A stretch of 38,164 nt of DNA from CAYVHB01 sp964450865 (GTDB taxonomy: Bacteria > Bacillota > Clostridia > Saccharofermentanales > UBA5734). Made by a program: the position numbers and the translations under genes. Below the pieces are notes generated by a model, which did no database searches, was not told the origin of the DNA, and saw only the letters and a list, made by a program, of their open reading frames with translations. The DNA is taken from the NCBI GenBank assembly GCA_964450865.1, contig CAYVHB010000028.1, positions 1 through 38,164 of the forward strand, written 5' to 3'. Positions 22,535 to 31,178 of the stretch are shown one piece after another (positions within the stretch are counted from its first letter, which is position 1; each line of letters starts with the position of its first letter).

Positions 22535-23503
22535 ATGGAAAGCTTACGTTGGGCTATGATCGGCACCGGGGCGATGGCCCATGAATTCGCGCCGGCGATC
22601 CGCCAGGTCAATGGCAGCATTTATGCAGTCGGTTCGCGGTCACCTGATAAAGCAAGGGAATTTGCCGCTACCCATCAGGTCAGCCGTATCTACAGCGATT
22701 ACAGCGACCTGCTGCAGGATCCGGCAGTTGACGTGGTTTACATCGCCACACCGCACGTCAATCACTATGACCTGATCATGGAAAGCCTCAAGGAAAACAA
22801 ACATGTTCTATGTGAAAAGGCGATTACCGTCAACAGCCGCCAGCTTCAGGACATTGTCAACCTGGCTGACGAGAAGAACCGGGTTGTAGCCGAAGCCATG
22901 ACCATCTACCACATGCCCATTTATCAGAAGTTGCACGAGATCATCCGCTCCGGCCAGCTGGGCCCCCTGAAGATGATCCAGGTCAATTTTGGCAGCAGCA
23001 AGCCCGCTGACACCGGCAATCGCTTCTTTAATCTGGATCTGGCTGGCGGGGCCCTGCTTGATATCGGCACCTATGCCCTGTCATTTGCCCGCTTTTTCCT
23101 GTCCGGCCAGCCAACAGAAATCCTGACCACGCACAAGCGCTTCGAAACCGGCGCTGATGAGCAATCCGGCATCCTGCTGAAAAATTCCCAGGAAGAGCTG
23201 GCTGTGATTGCCCTGGCGATGCGGGCCAGGCTGCCCAAGCGGGGTATCGTGGCTGGTGAACGCGGTTTCATTACGGTTGACAATTACCCCCGTGCGGACC
23301 AGGCGGTTCTGACCTGGCTGGATGGGCGCAGTGAGGTCATCACAGCTGGCCACACAGACCAGGCCCTGGTCTATGAAGTGGAGGCCATGAACAACTGTAT
23401 CCTGAATTACAGCTGTGAGGATCGCCTGGCGCTGTCCGTTGATGTCATGGCCATCATGGACGAGGTCCGCCGCCAATGGGGACTTGTTTATCCTTTTGAA
23501 TGA
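22535..23503 (+). CDS. Gfo/Idh/MocA family NAD(P)-dependent oxidoreductase
   Basis: The 322-aa enzyme has an N-terminal Rossmann fold (WAMIGTGAMAHEFAPAI, GxGxxA type), the family signature VDVVYIATPHVNHYDLIMESLKENKHVLCEKAI with the catalytic lysine in CEKA, and a C-terminal alpha/beta domain with GGALLDIGTYAL. Closest in pattern to dihydrodiol or 1,5-anhydrofructose/xylose dehydrogenase-like members; the substrate, probably a sugar or cyclitol, cannot be fixed. The ATG at 22535 has GAGGAG 8 nt upstream. It stands alone: its own promoter upstream, and a new promoter for the respiratory genes downstream. Confidence 0.92.
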   Translation: MESLRWAMIGTGAMAHEFAPAIRQVNGSIYAVGSRSPDKAREFAATHQVSRIYSDYSDLLQDPAVDVVYIATPHVNHYDLIMESLKENKHVLCEKAITVNSRQLQDIVNLADEKNRVVAEAMTIYHMPIYQKLHEIIRSGQLGPLKMIQVNFGSSKPADTGNRFFNLDLAGGALLDIGTYALSFARFFLSGQPTEILTTHKRFETGADEQSGILLKNSQEELAVIALAMRARLPKRGIVAGERGFITVDNYPRADQAVLTWLDGRSEVITAGHTDQALVYEVEAMNNCILNYSCEDRLALSVDVMAIMDEVRRQWGLVYPFE

Positions 23504-23513
23504 GGACCTGTGT

Positions 23514-23572
23514 GCCTGTCCAGGCCTCTTGTTCACGCCTGTCCAGGCTCCATCAGGCACGCCTGTCCAGGC
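23514..23572. repeat. Three copies of the palindrome GCCTGTCCAGGC
   Basis: Copies at 23514-23525, 23537-23548 and 23561-23572, spaced 23 and 24 bp. Each is a 5-bp inverted repeat with a 2-nt centre. They lie after the oxidoreductase stop and about 35-90 bp upstream of the ndh -35 box, so they could be operators or a small intergenic repeat array. Confidence 0.85.
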
Positions 23573-23606
23573 TTATATACAGGCCTATAATGGTAACTTG
23601 AGTTTC

Positions 23607-23635
23607 GTGACACGCCTAAAACACCATGCTATAAT
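23607..23635 (+). promoter_or_regulatory. Strong promoter of the respiratory gene cluster
   Basis: -35 GTGACA (23607-23612), 17-bp spacer, perfect -10 TATAAT (23630-23635) preceded by TG (extended -10). Transcription would start near 23642, giving a leader of under 20 nt before the ndh start at 23659. It is the best promoter in the window. Confidence 0.8.
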
Positions 23636-23658
23636 CGTTTGCTGAAAGGGTGGGTTCT

Positions 23659-24810
23659 ATGAAAATTGTTGTTATCGGCGGAGGTTTTGCGGGAATTGCC
23701 GCAGCCAGGAAAATCCACAACCAGCTGCCATTTGACTCTGAACACGAAGTCATTCTGATTGACAGGCATACGTTTACCACGATGCTGCCTTCACTGCCTG
23801 ATGTGGCCGGCCAGCGCGTCCCACCCAAAAGCCTGATCGAGGATATCAGGAAACAGATACCCGGCGGGATCCGCTTCATCAATCGCACGGTCGACCGTGT
23901 CGATTTTACCAGCCGCCAGGTTATCATGGGTGACCAGTCAATGACCTATGATTACCTGGTCTTCTCACCCGGTTCAAAAACCAACTTCTTCAACAAGAGT
24001 CCCGAATTCCAGAAGAATCTCAAGCTGGACTGTCTTGAAGATGCCATGACGGTCATGGCCGCCTTCACCCGGGCGATCCAGGAGGCTGAGAACCTCAATG
24101 TCGTCATCTCGGGTGCCGGTTTTACCGGCCTGGAACTAGCCACCAATCTTTACCACAATGCCAAGGAAGTCGGTAAACCGATCAATATTTATGTGGTTGA
24201 GAAAGCTCCGACGGTCCTGCCGATGCTCGGTGAGACCATGGCCCGCTATGTCATGAACCAGATGAAGCGGCTCAAGCTCAATTTCCTCACCGATGAGGAA
24301 GTGGTCGATTATGCCAATGGTACCGTCACGCTCAAGAATGGCCAGCCAATCACCAACGCCTTTTTTGTCTGGTGCAGTGGCGTCAAGCTCGCTGTTCCGG
24401 TTACCGGCAATCAGAAGCAGCTGTTTGACGGCCGCATCATTGTCGATGAATACTTGCGGATACCCGAGCATCCGGAGGTCTTCGTAGCCGGTGATTCCGC
24501 TGCCTTCAAGAGCGGGGCCAATTACCTGCGGCGCGCGGTCAATTTCGCCTACATGGCCGGGCAGCTGGCTGGCGGCAATGTCCTGGCCCTGCTGGAGGAC
24601 AAGCCGCTGACCCCCTTCAAGCCGGTCGACCTCGGCTGGGTTATCCCGCTGTATGTCACAAGCATCGGCGAGGCTTTCGGTCACAAGACCAAGGGACGCC
24701 TGGGAATCCCCCTGCACTATATCATGTGTGGTATCAAGAACTACAACGTGAAGAATATCATCTCTTATATCACGTTTGCGATTCGCTTTGTCTTTGCTCA
24801 GCCACGCTGA
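23659..24810 (+). CDS. ndh: Type II NADH dehydrogenase (NDH-2)
   Basis: Single-subunit, non-proton-pumping FAD enzyme passing electrons from NADH to membrane quinone. The 383-aa protein has an FAD-binding GGGFAG at residues 7-12, a second NADH-binding dinucleotide fold (VVISGAGFTGLELA, about 150-163), the second FAD contact EVFVAGDSAAF, and an amphipathic C-terminal stretch (YNVKNIISYITFAIRFVF) suited to membrane attachment. The ATG at 23659 has GAAAGGG about 8 nt upstream; a GTG three codons earlier overlaps that site. First gene of the respiratory cluster, directly behind a strong promoter; menA-like follows after 15 nt. Feeds electrons to the cytochrome bd oxidase encoded downstream. Confidence 0.92.
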   Translation: MKIVVIGGGFAGIAAARKIHNQLPFDSEHEVILIDRHTFTTMLPSLPDVAGQRVPPKSLIEDIRKQIPGGIRFINRTVDRVDFTSRQVIMGDQSMTYDYLVFSPGSKTNFFNKSPEFQKNLKLDCLEDAMTVMAAFTRAIQEAENLNVVISGAGFTGLELATNLYHNAKEVGKPINIYVVEKAPTVLPMLGETMARYVMNQMKRLKLNFLTDEEVVDYANGTVTLKNGQPITNAFFVWCSGVKLAVPVTGNQKQLFDGRIIVDEYLRIPEHPEVFVAGDSAAFKSGANYLRRAVNFAYMAGQLAGGNVLALLEDKPLTPFKPVDLGWVIPLYVTSIGEAFGHKTKGRLGIPLHYIMCGIKNYNVKNIISYITFAIRFVFAQPR

Positions 24811-24825
24811 CCTGGAGTTGACAAC

Positions 24826-25731
24826 ATGCAGAAATGGATACAAGCCATCCGGCTGGGGGTATTGTCAGCCAGCGTTTTACCGGCGATTCTCGGCGCGGTT
24901 ATCGCCCGTCATGAGACCGGGCATTTTGACGGTGTGCTGTTTATCCTGACGGTCATCGGCATTATTGCCGTCCATACCGGGGCCAACCTGATCAATGACT
25001 ACTTCGATTATCGGTCAGGTGCCGACCAGTCCAACCAGGATTATCTCAGCACTGTCACCGGCGGATCACGTGTCGTCGTTGAAGGCAAGCTGTCCTTGCG
25101 CACGGTCCTGGTGACGGCAATTGTCTGCCTGGCCGCAGCCACGGCGATCGGGATCTATCTGGCCCTGTCCAGCGGTCTTGTTATCCTCTGGTTTGTGCTG
25201 TTCGGGCTGATAACGGCAATCATCTACACCACACCGCGGATCAACCTGATCAATCTCAAGCTTGGCGAGGTCATCATCGGCCTGGACTTTGGTGTCCTGA
25301 CTGTGATGGGCGCCTATTTTGTCCAATCTGGCGAGCTCAGCCTCGGGGCGTTTTTCATTTCACTGCCGGTCGGTATCCTGATCGCGGCGATCCTGCTGAT
25401 CAATGAGTTCCAGGATTATCAAAGCGACAAAGCCGTGGCCAAGCAGACAACCGTGGTGCGCATCGGCCGCCAGAAGGGCGTCCTGCTGTTAACCGGCATG
25501 CTGGCTGTCATGTTTATCCTCTTGCTCGCCCTGGTCGTGGCCGGTTTTATCCCGGTCTGGGGACTGCTGGTCCTGCTGAGCGCACCCTTATTCTACCAGG
25601 CGATCCGTCATGCGCGTCAATTCTATGAGCAGCCCCGCGAGCTTGGTCCGGCCAACATGGCAATCATCAAGGGGCAGCTTCTCCTGATGGTCATCCTGAT
25701 CCTTGTTTTCATTTTCAGCCCGGCACCGTAA
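24826..25731 (+). CDS. menA: UbiA-family prenyltransferase, MenA-like
   Basis: Integral membrane enzyme that joins a polyprenyl chain to an aromatic quinone precursor, in the MenA case 1,4-dihydroxy-2-naphthoate. The 301-aa protein shows eight to nine membrane helices and both Asp-rich motifs: NLINDYFDYRSGAD (residues 54-67) and NEFQDYQSDKAVAKQT. The first motif with its TVTGGSR follow-up is the MenA pattern. It lies between ndh and a polyprenyl diphosphate synthase gene, consistent with making the quinone used by the neighbouring oxidase. No other menaquinone genes are in the window. Assignment to MenA rather than another UbiA member rests on motif and context. Confidence 0.82.
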   Translation: MQKWIQAIRLGVLSASVLPAILGAVIARHETGHFDGVLFILTVIGIIAVHTGANLINDYFDYRSGADQSNQDYLSTVTGGSRVVVEGKLSLRTVLVTAIVCLAAATAIGIYLALSSGLVILWFVLFGLITAIIYTTPRINLINLKLGEVIIGLDFGVLTVMGAYFVQSGELSLGAFFISLPVGILIAAILLINEFQDYQSDKAVAKQTTVVRIGRQKGVLLLTGMLAVMFILLLALVVAGFIPVWGLLVLLSAPLFYQAIRHARQFYEQPRELGPANMAIIKGQLLLMVILILVFIFSPAP

Positions 25732-25783
25732 ATCCTGGTCCTGTCCGGTCCATCTCATCGTTTGTCGTTATTCCGAAAATCTC

Positions 25784-25799
25784 AATTTTTATAAAAATT
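25784..25799. promoter_or_regulatory. Perfect 16-bp AT palindrome in the menA-prenyl synthase gap
   Basis: AATTTTTATAAAAATT is a full palindrome, itself flanked by TTCCG (25771-25775) and CGGAA (25801-25805 region). It lies in the 133-bp gap before the polyprenyl synthase gene and contains a TATAAA; it could be an internal promoter, an operator, or both. Confidence 0.4.
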
Positions 25800-25864
25800 A
25801 CGGAAACAGACCTATAACATCGAAAAATCGGCAGTTGGAATCAACAGGATTGACGGGGATATCA

Positions 25865-26695
25865 ATGGCGCTTGAAGCAGTAAAAAGTCAAATCAGGCAA
25901 CCGCTGGCTGCGGTGGAGTCCGTACTGGAAAAAGTTGTTGAATCAGTCGAGGAGCCGCAGACGCGAAGCTGGATGGCTTATTTCAACCAGAAAAAGGGCC
26001 ATCGGCTGCGCCCCATGCTGGCAATTCTGGCCTATTACTGTTTTATGCCGCTGCCGGCCCGGCTGGACCACCAGCCGGAAGATCCGCTGATCCAGCTGGC
26101 GGCCTGTCTTGAACTGATTCACACGGCCAGTCTCATCCACGATGATGTCATTGACAATGAGGCCGAGCGCCGCGGCCAGGCGGCACTCAATCGCCTGCAA
26201 GGCAACAAAGAGGCTATCCTGATCGGTAACGTATATTATCTGAAAGCGTTCCGGATTGCCTTTGATCTGCCGGACCGACGCCTTTTCCCGGCAATGACCG
26301 AAACGGCTGCCAGCATGTGCAGCGGTGAGATCATTCAAAGTGAGCATCTGGCCGAAGCCCTGCCTGAGTCCCTCTACCTGGACATTATCCGCCGCAAGAC
26401 AGCCAGTCTTATCTCCTTCTGCTGCGAATCCGGTGCGCTGCTGGCCGGTGCCACGGCCGGACAGGCCAGCCAGCTGGCTAAGGCCGGCCTGATGCTCGGG
26501 TATTTATACCAGCTGCGCGATGACTTGAAGGACTGGGATGTTCATTTCGATCAGCAGGTTAATCCCAGACAGCTGGCCAGCCGGTTTTTCGCGATATTCC
26601 AGGCCAGCATGGCCGCCGCCGGAGGACAGAAAGCCGCAGCTGCCGCCATCAGCGGCTTCGCCGACCTGATCATGGCTGACCTGGTCCAGGCGTGA
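25865..26695 (+). CDS. Polyprenyl diphosphate synthase (trans-isoprenyl type)
   Basis: Elongates allylic diphosphates with isopentenyl diphosphate to make the quinone side chain. The 276-aa protein has the first Asp-rich motif HDDVIDNE (DDVID at residues 93-97), with GHRLRP at 45-50 for diphosphate binding, and the second motif RDDLKD (219-223). Odd points: it is shorter than usual (about 300-320 aa); the typical GD after the first motif is GN (residues 121-122); and the GKPxGxDLxxGKxTLP segment that normally follows the second motif is not recognisable. So it may be a divergent synthase or one subunit of a heteromer. The ATG at 25865 has a weak GGGG site upstream. Confidence 0.78.
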   Translation: MALEAVKSQIRQPLAAVESVLEKVVESVEEPQTRSWMAYFNQKKGHRLRPMLAILAYYCFMPLPARLDHQPEDPLIQLAACLELIHTASLIHDDVIDNEAERRGQAALNRLQGNKEAILIGNVYYLKAFRIAFDLPDRRLFPAMTETAASMCSGEIIQSEHLAEALPESLYLDIIRRKTASLISFCCESGALLAGATAGQASQLAKAGLMLGYLYQLRDDLKDWDVHFDQQVNPRQLASRFFAIFQASMAAAGGQKAAAAAISGFADLIMADLVQA

Positions 26696-26858
26696 CCAGG
26701 TCAGCCGCGATTGACTCACTGCCCGATTCCCGGCGTCGTCCCGGCGGTCCAGGCCGATCAGTATACAAGACCGCTTATAACAGTCAATTATCATAAAAAT
26801 CAGCGCAATACCCTTCGACAGCCCTGGCGTAAAGCTAATTCAGGAGAGGAGACACTGG

Positions 26859-28259
26859 ATGGACAACATTTTGAACCTGGCCCGACTACAGTTTGCCCTG
26901 ACCACCATCTACCATTTCCTTTTTGTCCCGCTCACCCTCGGTCTTTCCATCATCGTCGCGGTCCTGCAGACCCGCTATTACAGGTCCGGTGATGCGGATT
27001 TCAAGAAGCTGGCCCGCTATTTCGGCAGCCTGTTCCTGATCAATTTTGCGGTGGGTGTGGCGACCGGTATCGTCCAGGAATTCCAGTTCGGCATGAACTG
27101 GTCCGGCTACTCGCGATTTGTCGGTGACATCTTCGGGGCGCCGCTGGCTATCGAAGCCCTGGCTGCGTTTTTCCTTGAATCCACTTTCCTCGGCATCTGG
27201 ATATTCGGCTGGGATCGCCTGCCCAAAAAAGTGCATCTGGCCGCCATCTGGCTGGTGGCAATCGGCAGCAATCTGTCAGCTTTGTGGATCATCATTGCCA
27301 ATTCATTCATGCAATCGCCAGTTGGCTACACGCTCAGGAACGGCCGGGCTGAAATGACCGACTTTTTTGCCCTGGTTGCCAATCCCCATGTCTGGCTGCA
27401 ATTCCCGCACACGGTCCTCTCCGGCCTGACCACGGCAGCGGTTTTCGTCGCAGCGATCAGCGCCTATAACATTCTCAAGAAAAAAGATGCCGCCATGTTC
27501 AGCAAATCATTGTCCATGGCCATCATTGGCTCACTTGTCAGCCTGGTGCTGGTCATCGGCATCGGCGACTTGCAGGGCAAAGAGCTCGTCAAGAACCAGC
27601 CGATGAAAATGGCTGCTGCCGAAGCGCTCTGGGAATCAGAGGATAAAGCTGCCCTCAGCCTGTTTGCCGTCATCGACGAACAAGGCCGCAGCAACAGTGT
27701 CAATATCGCCGTTCCGGGGGCCCTGAGCTTCCTGAGCTATGGCAATTTCACCCAGCGTGTCGAAGGCATCAATGAAGTCGAAAAACAAATGATCAGCGAA
27801 TTTGGCCCTGGTGACTACATCCCGCCAGTCACCATCTCGTTCTGGAGTTTCCGGGTCATGGTTTACGCCGGCGGGGCGATGCTGCTGGTTGCGCTGCTTG
27901 CCATCTATTTCATGTGGCGACGCAAGCTGACCGAGAAAAAATGGCTGCTCAAGCTCCTGCTTTATATCCTGCCGCTGCCTTATCTGGCCAACACCGGCGG
28001 CTGGATGCTGACAGAGATCGGCCGCCAGCCCTGGATTGTTTACAAGGTCCTCAATGTCAAAGACGCCGTTTCGCCGGCCGTCAATTCGACCAGCCTGCTG
28101 ATTTCCATCATCGGCTTTGTGGTCATTTATGGCCTGCTGGCCGCCTGTGACGTATACCTGATTCTCCGGCAGGTCAAGCGGGGCGAATTGCACGGGGAGT
28201 TCACCGGTCACACGGACCAGGACAGCAAAAACAGCAAGGAGGCCGCCTTATGGAGCTGA
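26859..28259 (+). CDS. cydA: Cytochrome bd quinol oxidase subunit I
   Basis: Haem-bearing subunit of the bd-type terminal oxidase, which oxidises quinol and reduces oxygen to water at very low oxygen levels. The 466-aa protein has haem ligand His19 in TTIYHFLF, the conserved NPHVWLQFPHTVLSG segment with the second His, and GRQPW near the end of the quinol-binding side. The Q loop is of the short type usual in Gram-positive bacteria. AGGAGAGGAG lies just upstream of the ATG. cydB starts 10 bp before the cydA stop. The 163-bp gap before cydA contains AT-rich stretches but no clear promoter. Confidence 0.96.
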   Translation: MDNILNLARLQFALTTIYHFLFVPLTLGLSIIVAVLQTRYYRSGDADFKKLARYFGSLFLINFAVGVATGIVQEFQFGMNWSGYSRFVGDIFGAPLAIEALAAFFLESTFLGIWIFGWDRLPKKVHLAAIWLVAIGSNLSALWIIIANSFMQSPVGYTLRNGRAEMTDFFALVANPHVWLQFPHTVLSGLTTAAVFVAAISAYNILKKKDAAMFSKSLSMAIIGSLVSLVLVIGIGDLQGKELVKNQPMKMAAAEALWESEDKAALSLFAVIDEQGRSNSVNIAVPGALSFLSYGNFTQRVEGINEVEKQMISEFGPGDYIPPVTISFWSFRVMVYAGGAMLLVALLAIYFMWRRKLTEKKWLLKLLLYILPLPYLANTGGWMLTEIGRQPWIVYKVLNVKDAVSPAVNSTSLLISIIGFVVIYGLLAACDVYLILRQVKRGELHGEFTGHTDQDSKNSKEAALWS

Positions 28260-29248
28260 GTACCCTCTGGTTTATTCTTGTCGCCGTATTGTTTGCCGGC
28301 TTCTTTTTCCTAGAAGGCTTTGATTACGGAACGATGATTCTGCTGCCCATCCTGGGTAAAAAAGACGCGGATCGCCGGATCCTGATGAATGTGATCGGTC
28401 CGGTCTGGGATGGCAACGAGGTCTGGCTGCTGACTGCCGGCGGGGCCTTGTTTGCGGCATTCCCCAACTGGTATGCCACCATGTTCAGCGGCTTTTACCT
28501 GGCCCTCTTTGTGATCCTGGCCGCGTTGATCTTCCGGGCGGTCGCCTTTGAATTCCGCAGCAAGGTCGACTCGCCGCGCTGGCGCAATACATGGGATCTG
28601 GCTTTGTGCCTGGGCAGCCTGCTGCCGGCGCTGCTCTTCGGCGTGGCTTTCGGCGACCTGATCAACGGCGTACCGATCGATGCTTCAATGGAATATGTCG
28701 GTACCTTCTTCGACCTGCTGGCCCCTTATGCCCTGCTGGCTGGCGTCACCGGCCTCGTCTTCTTTATTTATCATGGCTCAGTCCTGATCACGCTCAAGAC
28801 GACCGGCCAGCTGCTGGCCAATGCCCGCAAGCTGTCCAGACAACTCGGTCCGGTCAGCCTGGCGCTGTTCGCCGTGCTGGGGATCGTGTCAGCTCTGGTG
28901 CGTCCTGTCAAGGTCGTTTCAGCTGTATTCCTGGTCCTGGCCGCTATCGCCCTCGCGGCTTCGGTTTTCTTCCAGTTCAAGGATCGGAATGGCAAGGCCA
29001 TGATAGCCAATGGCGTCGCGACCGTGCTGGCCGTCGCTTCATTCTTTGCCGGGCTGTTCCCCAACGTCATGATTTCCAGTCTGGATGCTGCCAATAACCT
29101 GACCATCAGCAAGGCCGCTTCCACACCTTACACCCTCAAGGTCATGACGATCGTCGCCGTGACCGTCCTGCCGATTGTGCTGGCTTATCAGATCTGGTCT
29201 TACTGGATCTTCCGCAAGCGGGTCACTGGCGACAAGCTCGAATATTAA
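28250..29248 (+). CDS. cydB: Cytochrome bd quinol oxidase subunit II
   Basis: Partner of CydA in the inner membrane. The 332-aa protein has the typical start LWFILVAVLFAGFFFLEGFDYGTMIL, then GPVWDGNEVWLLTAGGALFAAFP with the conserved acidic residues of the proton path, and eight to nine membrane helices in all. The ATG is preceded by AAGGAGG and overlaps the end of cydA by 10 bp, giving translational coupling. cydD follows after 66 nt. Confidence 0.96.
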   Translation: MELSTLWFILVAVLFAGFFFLEGFDYGTMILLPILGKKDADRRILMNVIGPVWDGNEVWLLTAGGALFAAFPNWYATMFSGFYLALFVILAALIFRAVAFEFRSKVDSPRWRNTWDLALCLGSLLPALLFGVAFGDLINGVPIDASMEYVGTFFDLLAPYALLAGVTGLVFFIYHGSVLITLKTTGQLLANARKLSRQLGPVSLALFAVLGIVSALVRPVKVVSAVFLVLAAIALAASVFFQFKDRNGKAMIANGVATVLAVASFFAGLFPNVMISSLDAANNLTISKAASTPYTLKVMTIVAVTVLPIVLAYQIWSYWIFRKRVTGDKLEY

Positions 29249-29314
29249 GCCCGCCGGAGAACTGATAACGCGCGGTCAATCAGCGTTTGATAACCGATTG
29301 CTGGCAGGAGTATC

Positions 29315-31087
29315 ATGTTTGACAAGCGACTCTTTCGTGAAGTACAAGCAATTCGTTTTTATTGGCAGAAAACGACAACGGTTGCCTTGACCGTTGTCGT
29401 TTTTACCGTGATGCAAAACCGCCAGCTGGCTGTTTTATTGGATCAGGTGATCAGCCTGGCTGCCCCATGGAACTTGATCCTGGGACTGCTGGGCTTATGG
29501 TTGCTCTGGATCCTGCTCAAGACTGGCTCTGCCCTGGTTTATGAGCAGATGAACCGGACATTCGGCCTGAGGCTGAAGTATTGGATCCGGCAGCGCCTGA
29601 CTGCCAGCTTGCTGGCGCGTGGCCCGGTCCGCCTGAAATCTGAACAGGCGGCTGTCCTTGCGACTGTCTTGCAGGAAGGCCTGGACAGCGTCGAACCCTA
29701 CTATGCCGAATTTATCCCCCAATTGGTTTTTGTTGTTGTCAATACCCCGGTCATCCTGGGCGTGGTTATCGCCCACGACTGGCTGTCCGGCCTTATCATG
29801 GCCGTCACCGCCCCGTTGATCCCGTTATTCATGACGCTGATCGGCAAACTGGCCCAGGCGCGCAATCTGCGACAATGGCAGACCCTGCAGCAGATGAGCG
29901 GCCATTTCCTCGATGTCCTGCGTGGCCAGAAGACACTGCGCCTGTTTGGCCGGCAGCAGTTCCAGGCATCCGTCATCTGCCAGGTCAATGAAAACTTCCG
30001 CCAGGCGACAAACTCCGTCCTGCGGATCAGTTTCCTGTCAGCCCTGATGCTTGAGTTGACAGCCACTTTGAGCACGGCAGTGGTAGCTGTCTCGCTCGGC
30101 GTCCGCCTGATCTACGGCCAGCTGAATTTCCTTGATGCTTTTTTTGTCTTGCTCATGGCTCCAGAATTCTACCAGCCGCTGCGCCAGCTCGGAGCCAAAT
30201 TCCATGCCGCCATCGGTTCCCGCACCAGCGCCGACACCATTTACCAATATCTGGCTACCGGACCGGTATCCGGCACCCAGTCAGCCGCGCCCACCGCACA
30301 ACCTGCCAGTTCTGATCCGGTATCCGGCCCCCGGTCAGCTGCATGGACGGCCGGTGGCGTGCGGGTCGAGATTCGCGATCTCACTTTCGCTTATGAGGGC
30401 AACCCGACGGTTATCCGCGGCCTGAATCTGACGATATTGCCCGGCCAGCATATTGCCCTCGCCGGGGCGACCGGTTCCGGTAAAAGCACCCTGGCTGCGT
30501 TGATCATGGGTTTTATCATACCACAATCCGGTTCAATTGAAATCGCAGGCCAGCCGGTTACGCATTTTGGCGCTGCCGCCCACTGCGATTGCTACGCCTA
30601 TGTCCCACAGCGTCCCCAGCTATTTCGCGATACACTCTGGAATAACCTGGTGCTGGGTTGTCCGCAGGCGAGCGAGGCTCAGGTATTGGCCGCACTGGCT
30701 GCGGTAGGTCTGGCTGAACTGCCGGCCAGCCTGCCGCAAGGACTGGCAACCCCGGTAGGTGAAGGCGGCCGTCAGCTGAGCGGCGGGCAAATCCAGCGAC
30801 TCGGCATTGCCAGGGCCATGCTCAAGGATGCCCCTTTGCTGATTCTCGATGAACCGACATCTGCCCTGGATCTTGAGACTGAGCAGATCATTCATACAGC
30901 CTTGCAGAAACATCGCCGCGACCGTACCGTGCTGACTATTGCGCATCGCATCGCGACCCTGCAACAGGTTGACCTGATATGCATCCTGGATCATGGCATG
31001 ATTGCTGAGCAGGGGCCGCCGGAATTATTAAGCCAGCAGGACGGGTTTTATCGCCGGATGCTGACAACCTGGCAAATTCAAGCGTGA
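29315..31087 (+). CDS. cydD: CydD, ABC exporter half for cytochrome bd assembly
   Basis: One half of the heterodimeric CydDC exporter of cysteine/glutathione (and a haem-responsive complex) needed to assemble cytochrome bd. The 590-aa protein has a six-helix membrane domain up to about residue 300 and an ATPase domain with GATGSGKST, LSGGQIQRLGIARAM and LLILDEPTSALD. Between them (about residues 317-345) is a Pro/Ser/Ala-rich linker built from an 18-aa duplicated segment (DNA repeat at 30263-30339). AGGAG lies 6 nt before the ATG. Distinction from CydC is by the membrane domain (SVEPYYAEFIPQL, typical of CydD) and gene order. Confidence 0.92.
   Translation: MFDKRLFREVQAIRFYWQKTTTVALTVVVFTVMQNRQLAVLLDQVISLAAPWNLILGLLGLWLLWILLKTGSALVYEQMNRTFGLRLKYWIRQRLTASLLARGPVRLKSEQAAVLATVLQEGLDSVEPYYAEFIPQLVFVVVNTPVILGVVIAHDWLSGLIMAVTAPLIPLFMTLIGKLAQARNLRQWQTLQQMSGHFLDVLRGQKTLRLFGRQQFQASVICQVNENFRQATNSVLRISFLSALMLELTATLSTAVVAVSLGVRLIYGQLNFLDAFFVLLMAPEFYQPLRQLGAKFHAAIGSRTSADTIYQYLATGPVSGTQSAAPTAQPASSDPVSGPRSAAWTAGGVRVEIRDLTFAYEGNPTVIRGLNLTILPGQHIALAGATGSGKSTLAALIMGFIIPQSGSIEIAGQPVTHFGAAAHCDCYAYVPQRPQLFRDTLWNNLVLGCPQASEAQVLAALAAVGLAELPASLPQGLATPVGEGGRQLSGGQIQRLGIARAMLKDAPLLILDEPTSALDLETEQIIHTALQKHRRDRTVLTIAHRIATLQQVDLICILDHGMIAEQGPPELLSQQDGFYRRMLTTWQIQA
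30263..30339. repeat. Duplicated 23-bp segment in the cydD linker
   Basis: CCGGTATCCGGC(A/C)CCC(A/C)GTCAGC-like copies at 30263-30285 and 30317-30339, exactly 54 bp (18 codons) apart, encode GPVSGTQSAA and DPVSGPRSAA in the region that joins membrane and ATPase domains. Confidence 0.85.
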
Positions 31088-31178
31088 AATCAAATTGGAC
31101 GATCAGATTACCTGACTGCTTATCGTCCCTCGCAGAACTGCGTCATGCAGAATGATTCTATCGTAAAAAGGTTCCATT

